In this document: piece after piece, positions 24,083 through 28,183 of the stretch | Numbering within the stretch: position 1 is the first letter of the stretch | Layout of the letters: the number at the start of each line of letters is the position of its first letter | Assembly (NCBI GenBank): GCA_964627535.1 | Contig: CAZVJW010000050.1 | Span: 1-28,183, forward strand | Direction: 5' to 3' | From: UBA1447 sp964627535 | GTDB taxonomy: Bacteria; Bacillota; Clostridia; Oscillospirales; Acutalibacteraceae | DNA length: 28,183 nucleotides | Program-made: the position numbers and the translations under genes | Notes under the pieces: model-generated | Database searches by the model: none | What the model saw: the letters and a program-made list of their open reading frames with translations, nothing else | What the model was told of the DNA's origin: nothing

Positions 24083-24120
24083 ACAGTAAAAGCCTGTCAG
24101 TTGACAGGCTTTTTACTGTT
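24082..24120. terminator. Bidirectional terminator between GNAT and MFS genes
   Basis: AACAGTAAAAGCCTGTCA and its near-perfect inverse, starting TGACAGGC and continuing TTTTTACTGTT, form an 18-bp stem with loop GT. It is A-rich on the left and T-rich on the right, so it can stop both converging transcripts. Confidence 0.88.
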
Positions 24121-24172
24121 ATTGAGCTTAAGTTGAAAGGAGCCGGAGAACCAAACCGTTTAGGGCTTACAG

Positions 24173-25375
24173 TTAAGCGCTTTCGTTATTCTCCATTATA
24201 ACGCTGGGTTTAGTGCGGCGGAACAGCAGAATGCCCGCAAAGCAGACGAGTATAATTATTATTCCGGAAAATATCCAGATGCCGCCATAACCGATGAGAC
24301 CTATAAAAATGCTTGCGAAACCGCTGGGGATAAAACCTCCCGTCTGCGATGTGAGCGAAAGCAAACTTAGCAGGCTCGCGCGGCTATGCGAAGGGACGCA
24401 ATTGTTCAGCAAGGTCTGCTCGGTGATATCGGTAAGGCCGAGCATCAGATACACTGCCCCGTAGCCGATAATAAAGCCGGGGACCGAACCTTGGATCGCA
24501 AACAGAATGACAGCGGCGCCCGTTAGAAGTTTTAATATAAAATACATAATGCGCATGGTTTCCGGTTTTAAGTTTAATTTTTGCATGATGAGATTGCCGG
24601 CGGTTGCCGAGCCGAACCCGATAAAACAGATAACACCCAGCAACGGAGCATACCGTGCGTCGGCGATGTCGGTAAATGCGGGCTGCCAGTAGATTTCGAC
24701 AGCGATAAGCAAAAAACCTGCGGCAAAAACGCCAAGCAGAATCACCTTGATTATTGATGATAGTTTCACAATATTTACACAGCCGCGCAGATGTGATTTA
24801 AGCGGAATTCGTTCGTTTTTGGGCTTATTCGTTTCTTTTATAAAAGCCAGGCATAAGGCACCTGCAACAGCAGTTAACGCGATTTTTGCGGTAAGATGCA
24901 AAGCGTAACCATTCCATGCAGGCAGGAATCCACCTGCCAATGCTCCGAGGGCTATCCCCAGAGTTTGGGAGACAGCGAGCTGCGAGGTGACCTTGGCTGT
25001 ATATCCGTTCCCGTGTTTTGAAAGGCAATCATCTATAATAAGCGCATCCAAACTGCCGGAGGAGAATGCGCGGCTCAAGCCTTGCAAGCACATCGCGGCC
25101 ATGATGAGCAGGATTGAATGCGAAAACAGCAGCGTCAGCACACTGCCGATGTTCAGCAATACCGAAAGCAAAAATGAATTTTTTCGTCCGTAAACATCTG
25201 CAAATACGCCGCTTGGGAACTCAAAAATCAATACGGTGACAGTGTAAATTCCGATAGCTATCGAAAGCGTTGCAAGAGTTGCGTTGCGGCCAAGAAGCAT
25301 TAAGCTCAGCACAGGCTGCATGATGCCCACCGACAGCCATGATATGAAAATAATTGTTCTTTGCGGAATGTTCAT
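24173..25375 (-). CDS. MFS transporter, probable exporter
   Basis: The product is 400 residues from ATG 25375, which overlaps the upstream regulator stop by ATGA. This makes the longer frame start at 25426 unlikely. About twelve hydrophobic helices are visible, with the MFS motif A loop GVFADVYGRKNSF between helices 2 and 3. The second half has the typical LLNNCVPSHSRASLLSLLSL. Overall it resembles drug/metabolite exporters rather than sugar importers. Coupling to a winged-helix regulator suggests a ligand-induced efflux system. AAAGGG precedes the ATG, inside the regulator gene. The exported compound is unknown. A strong bidirectional terminator lies 53 bases past its stop. Confidence 0.87.
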   Translation of the reverse strand: MNIPQRTIIFISWLSVGIMQPVLSLMLLGRNATLATLSIAIGIYTVTVLIFEFPSGVFADVYGRKNSFLLSVLLNIGSVLTLLFSHSILLIMAAMCLQGLSRAFSSGSLDALIIDDCLSKHGNGYTAKVTSQLAVSQTLGIALGALAGGFLPAWNGYALHLTAKIALTAVAGALCLAFIKETNKPKNERIPLKSHLRGCVNIVKLSSIIKVILLGVFAAGFLLIAVEIYWQPAFTDIADARYAPLLGVICFIGFGSATAGNLIMQKLNLKPETMRIMYFILKLLTGAAVILFAIQGSVPGFIIGYGAVYLMLGLTDITEQTLLNNCVPSHSRASLLSLLSLTSQTGGFIPSGFASIFIGLIGYGGIWIFSGIIIILVCFAGILLFRRTKPSVIMENNESA

Positions 25376-25956
25376 TGCGTCAACCCTTTTTCCGTTGTGT
25401 TGTATAAAACAACGGCATATTCCCACGCATCCGCATTTTCTTTCGGAATTTCATGTTTTTGAATGTAATCATTTACAATCCCGAATAGCTCCTCCCGTTC
25501 CTGCTCCGCGATATAGGCGATACCCGTCAGAACATCTCCATAATTGCTAAGGTCGCCGGGCAGCTTTTTATTTTGATGCCGCTCAAGAACTCGTGTGAAG
25601 CCGGCCATAACATTGCTGACAAGTTGCATCAGCAGCGCCAGTTTCTCGTTTGTAAAGCTCTGTGCTATTCCGATTTGAACCCTGACGGGAAGCGGTTTGT
25701 AAAAAGTAGCCGTTATTCCGTTGATGCTCTCGGTATGATCCGCGGCGATAACCCCTAATGTCAACAGTTTTTTGATATGATGCTGTACTGACGATGCGGA
25801 AATATTAAGTTTGAGAGAAAGAGCCTTAGGCGACAAGGGGCTTTCTGCAACAGCAAGTTCATGCAAAAGCTGTTGGCGCACAGGATTAATATAGATATTC
25901 AATTTATCCTTTGTGTCCAGGTTAACCGTTAAATTTTCTTCTTGAATTTCCTTCAT
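25372..25956 (-). CDS. ArsR-like winged-helix transcriptional regulator
   Basis: The 194-residue protein has an N-terminal winged helix-turn-helix (about 25-90): NPVRQQLLHELAVAESPLSPKALSLKLNISASSVQHHIKKLLTLGVI, then a wing around GITATFYKP. The C-terminal half (about 95-190) is helical and polar, possibly a ligand-binding or dimerisation domain. No metal-binding cysteine cluster is seen, so it is not a classic metal sensor. GGAGG lies about 8 bases before the ATG. It overlaps the MFS gene by 4 bases and is the first gene of the operon. The palindromic site inside its promoter suggests autoregulation and control of the exporter. Confidence 0.85.
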   Translation of the reverse strand: MKEIQEENLTVNLDTKDKLNIYINPVRQQLLHELAVAESPLSPKALSLKLNISASSVQHHIKKLLTLGVIAADHTESINGITATFYKPLPVRVQIGIAQSFTNEKLALLMQLVSNVMAGFTRVLERHQNKKLPGDLSNYGDVLTGIAYIAEQEREELFGIVNDYIQKHEIPKENADAWEYAVVLYNTTEKGLTQ

Positions 25957-26003
25957 GGTTATATCCTCCGTTTCAAACTATCAGATGAAATGTGACGGTA
26001 CAT

Positions 26004-26035
26004 ACATTATAACGTTACATAAATTGTAATGTCAA
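26004..26035 (-). promoter_or_regulatory. Promoter and operator of the regulator/MFS operon
   Basis: On the minus strand TTGACA (26035-26030), an 18-base spacer and TATAAT (26011-26006) form a near-consensus promoter. The spacer contains an imperfect palindrome TTACA/TGTAA (26015-26029) with 5-base arms around 5 bases. Outer arms ACATTA (26004-26009) and TAATGT (26027-26032) lie symmetrically around it. This overlap of boxes and palindrome is the expected layout of a repressor site. Confidence 0.7.
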
Positions 26036-26102
26036 GTATTTAATAATTTATTCAATTAACATTTGGTATAATCACAAGAAGATGCTATGCTCATTATTAT
26101 CG

Positions 26103-26131
26103 GTGACAATTGATTTTCGGTGTGATACAAT
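26103..26131 (+). promoter_or_regulatory. Sigma-A promoter upstream of the hairpin array
   Basis: GTGACA (26103-26108), a 17-base spacer and TACAAT (26126-26131) with an upstream TG give a plausible promoter. A start near 26138 would place the whole hairpin array in the 5' leader of the gene at 26384. The surrounding words (ggtgtgata) match the promoter at 22012-22040. Confidence 0.55.
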
Positions 26132-26132
26132 A

Positions 26133-26314
26133 ATACTATTCTGCATTGAAAATGTAGATACATTTTTAATCAGCAAGTAAGCTTGCTGCTGCGGCTGAAG
26201 CCGCAGGCAGATAGCATTGAACGGTATCTTCGGCAGCAAAATGCTGCCCCGCTGTCTTAAGACAGCAGTTTTAAAAGATAGATTTTATCTATCTTTTAAA
26301 TGGATATTAGTTTA
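26133..26314 (+). repeat. Array of seven adjacent hairpins in a predicted 5' leader
   Basis: The block starts after TA (26131-26132) with atactattctgcatt, the left arm of the C palindrome. Seven hairpins follow: 26149-26166 (8-bp stem), 26171-26188 (7-bp), 26189-26206 (8-bp), 26209-26229 (7 positions, one mismatch), 26232-26248 (7-bp), 26251-26266 (6-bp, fully palindromic), and 26270-26300 (13-bp). Loops are 2-5 bases except one of 7. It ends with aaatggatattag, a loose match to the C right arm. The 25957-26383 gap holds this, two promoters, the operator, and about 70 bases without evident signal before the ribosome binding site. Confidence 0.75.
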
Positions 26315-26383
26315 ATTAAAATGATTCAGGCTGCAAAGTAAAGGACTTTCCCGTGTGTTAAACAGAAAGAAATGGAGAGCCGC

Positions 26384-28006
26384 ATGATGAATATATTGTC
26401 ATTCATTTTCAAACAAATTGTGAGGTGGATAGTTTTGGTTGCTGTGACGGTTTCTTCCCTGTTCGGGCCGGTTTACAAGGTCCCGTTTGTTGACAAAATT
26501 GCCGATACAACCGGGCTTTCGGCGGCAGAGGGAAAAAACGGCGGTTTGGTGGTTAATATTGATATTAACAGCACCAACACCCCGTTCCTCAACGAGCGCG
26601 CGGCCGGCGGGACTTTTGACGAAGCGGATTTATATGCTTATGTCGACCAGTATGACAAGTCACAGATAACCGATTTGGCGTTTAATGTGTTCTGCCAGTA
26701 TTCGGCAACGCCGTCGGATGTCTGGACGGATTCTGTTGACAAATATCTGCAGACCCAAGAGAATGGCGTTCCGGTTGATTATAAACCTTTGTACGAGGGC
26801 ATTTATAAATACAATCAAAACAATATCGACCCGTATCAGGTTTGGTTTGAACGCTGTAAAACAGACGGCATCAACGCCTGGCTTTCTATCCGTATGAACG
26901 ACTGCCACGAGCCCGATGAACAAGCCAGCTTTTTGCGCAGTGATTTTTTCTATGAAGCCCGCGAAAAAGGCTGGATGATAGGCGCGGATTACGGTTACTA
27001 CCGCAACTGTTTCGACTACGCTGTTTCGGAAGTCCGGCAGAAAATGCTGGACTACACAAGAGAGCAGCTTATGCGCTACGATGTCTACGGCCTTGAGCTT
27101 GACTGGATGCGCGAAATCACCTGCTTTGACTATAACAACAATCCCGGCCGCGCGGCTGTTATGAATGATTTTATGCATGACATCAATACCATCGTTCGGG
27201 AATCGGAGGCAAAATGGGGGCACAATATTCAAATTATGGCGAGGCTCCAAAGGGATGTTGAACAATGCCTGGCTTACGGATTTGACGCGGTTACTTGGTC
27301 CAATGAAAAACTTGTTGATATTATTGTTGTAACCCCCAGATGGGCTACCTGCGACAGCGCCATGCCGATTGCCGACTGGGCAGAGAGGTGTAAAGGCGTA
27401 AAGCTTTACGCTGGTATTGAAACGCTTGTTGTAAAACAAGGCGCAGATTATCAGGCAACCACGGAAGTTGTGAGGGGTTATGCGGCGCAGTACTTAACCG
27501 CGGGAGCCGACAAAATTTATCTCTACAATTATTATCAGAATCCATTGGACGATAATTCAACCGGCAGAAATCCGGAAATATTCGCCACCTGCGGGCAGCT
27601 TGAAACGGCGCTGAACGCAACGCGGAGGCATATCGTTGCTTACCAGGATATTGCCCCGGACGGATATGAGAGCTATAAGCCGCTGCCGCTGAAAGTCACC
27701 GCTTACAATACGAAGAGTCTGAATGTTGAGACCGGCTATATACCCGCAAACGCGAAAGTTTTTGTTATAGTAGGAACAACAACGCCGGAGAAAATGAAAA
27801 AAATCAAGTTGTCGGCAAACGGAACATTATGCACGGGTGTGGATGCCGGTTTGCCGGCTGTCAGCGCTTATGCGGACGATGGCGTTGTTCTGTTTAAATA
27901 CGAGATAACAAACAGCAGTCTCACCAATCTGCAAAAGCTGGCTTTTGAAAACGCCGGTATTCAGTCGGTTGGAATTAATTATGCTGAGATTGTTGTGGAG
28001 TTTTGA
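26384..28006 (+). CDS. Secreted TIM-barrel protein, putative glycoside hydrolase-like
   Basis: The product is 540 residues from ATG 26384, chosen because GGAG lies 6 bases upstream. The ATG at 26372 overlaps that site, and ATG 26387 is also possible. A basic start and hydrophobic segment (about 11-30) act as signal or anchor. The central region has barrel-like strands and the segment VYGLELDWMRE (E238, D240), which is like the acidic pair of DUF4015/GH10-like hydrolases. It also has INAWLSIRMND, WLSIR-type aromatic strands and DKIYLYNYYQNP. A C-terminal beta domain covers about 440-540. No GH family can be named with confidence. The hairpin array upstream may control it. A 51-base gap leads to the next ORF, probably in the same transcript. 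Confidence 0.75.
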   Translation: MMNILSFIFKQIVRWIVLVAVTVSSLFGPVYKVPFVDKIADTTGLSAAEGKNGGLVVNIDINSTNTPFLNERAAGGTFDEADLYAYVDQYDKSQITDLAFNVFCQYSATPSDVWTDSVDKYLQTQENGVPVDYKPLYEGIYKYNQNNIDPYQVWFERCKTDGINAWLSIRMNDCHEPDEQASFLRSDFFYEAREKGWMIGADYGYYRNCFDYAVSEVRQKMLDYTREQLMRYDVYGLELDWMREITCFDYNNNPGRAAVMNDFMHDINTIVRESEAKWGHNIQIMARLQRDVEQCLAYGFDAVTWSNEKLVDIIVVTPRWATCDSAMPIADWAERCKGVKLYAGIETLVVKQGADYQATTEVVRGYAAQYLTAGADKIYLYNYYQNPLDDNSTGRNPEIFATCGQLETALNATRRHIVAYQDIAPDGYESYKPLPLKVTAYNTKSLNVETGYIPANAKVFVIVGTTTPEKMKKIKLSANGTLCTGVDAGLPAVSAYADDGVVLFKYEITNSSLTNLQKLAFENAGIQSVGINYAEIVVEF

Positions 28007-28057
28007 TTGGTTTATTAGTTATACAAAATCAATAATATTGTTAATAAGGAGTTAATG

Positions 28058-28183
28058 ATGGCAGAGAGAAAATTTGGGCATGTTATTGTGGTTGGTGTTG
28101 ACGGCGCGGGGAGTTTCCCTTTGCTGGCTAACATTGTCAACTTAAGAAAATCCAAGAAAAACATGCACAAAAACCAACTATGA
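28058..28183 (+). pseudogene. 41-aa ORF resembling the N-terminus of a type I phosphodiesterase/alkaline phosphatase-like gene
   Basis: A good ribosome binding site (AAGGAG, 28046-28051) lies 6 bases before ATG 28058. The first 16 residues, MAERKFGHVIVVGVDG, match the start of type I phosphodiesterase/nucleotide pyrophosphatase-like proteins, where the Asp binds metal. From there the family-like pattern is lost (AGSFPLLANIVNLRKSKK...). The frame ends at TGA, the last codon of the window. The other two forward frames also stop soon. It may be a truncated or rearranged copy, or a real small gene. The sequence beyond the window is needed to tell. Confidence 0.5.

Noticed and set aside
26149..26300. 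CRISPR array or integron attC sites
   Set aside because: The hairpins differ in sequence and there are no repeated units with regular spacers, no cas genes and no integrase nearby.
26660..27439. Minus-strand open frame of 259 codons
   Set aside because: It lies entirely within the well-supported secreted protein gene on the plus strand and is a shadow frame with no recognisable motif.

Overview
The window looks like a chromosomal stretch of an uncultured anaerobic Firmicute, probably in class Clostridia. This rests on strong AGGAGG-type ribosome binding sites, use of ATG, GTG and TTG starts, sigma-A promoters, a Gram-positive style lipobox lipoprotein, many Sec signal peptides, and families common in gut or sediment Clostridia. 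No rRNA, tRNA, CRISPR array, phage gene or transposase gene was found. The lineage is an inference.

Layout. 1-319: 3' end of a membrane protein. 767-3631: PHP-domain hydrolase and phosphomannomutase/phosphoglucomutase, probably one operon. 4213-4881: Thr-rich lipoprotein. 5014-6279 (minus): DUF2161 nuclease-fold protein and a small EamA-type transporter. 6788-8201: secreted GH26 beta-mannanase and a small membrane protein. 8438-13442: a 1028-aa MacB-like ABC ATPase-permease fusion divergent from an overlapping OmpR-type regulator and histidine kinase pair. 13599-14645 (minus): Gfo/Idh/MocA oxidoreductase. 14787-16861 (minus): secreted LCAT-like hydrolase and nitroreductase. 17173-17769 (minus): YgjV-like membrane protein. 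18154-19002: uncharacterised, probably TIM-barrel protein. 19308-21768 (minus): GPH sugar symporter and secreted endonuclease/exonuclease/phosphatase. 22070-24082: secreted glycosidase-like protein and GNAT acetyltransferase. 24173-25956 (minus): winged-helix repressor translationally coupled to an MFS exporter, with an operator inside its promoter. 26384-28183: secreted TIM-barrel protein and a 41-aa ORF resembling the first residues of a phosphodiesterase/phosphatase.

The least ordinary content is non-coding. Short TA-flanked palindromic elements of at least two families (A, about 130 bp; B, about 152 bp) occupy many intergenic gaps. A sits inside B at two loci, and a 31-bp palindrome (C) sits inside A. 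Copies without the insert elsewhere in the window act as empty sites; for C the TA duplication is exact. A carries a hairpin plus U-tract resembling an intrinsic terminator, and its right edge often creates a TATAAT-like hexamer. Four loci lie just upstream of plus-strand genes, and three lie between a stop codon and a downstream terminator-like hairpin. None is inside a gene. A separate array of seven back-to-back hairpins (26149-26300) fills much of the predicted 5' leader of the last secreted protein and begins with sequence matching one arm of C.

Functionally the window mixes extracellular polysaccharide and lipid degradation (GH26, two putative glycosidases, LCAT-like hydrolase, EEP), sugar uptake and phosphosugar metabolism (GPH symporter, oxidoreductase, phosphohexomutase), and envelope sensing or efflux (two-component system with ABC, EamA, MFS).
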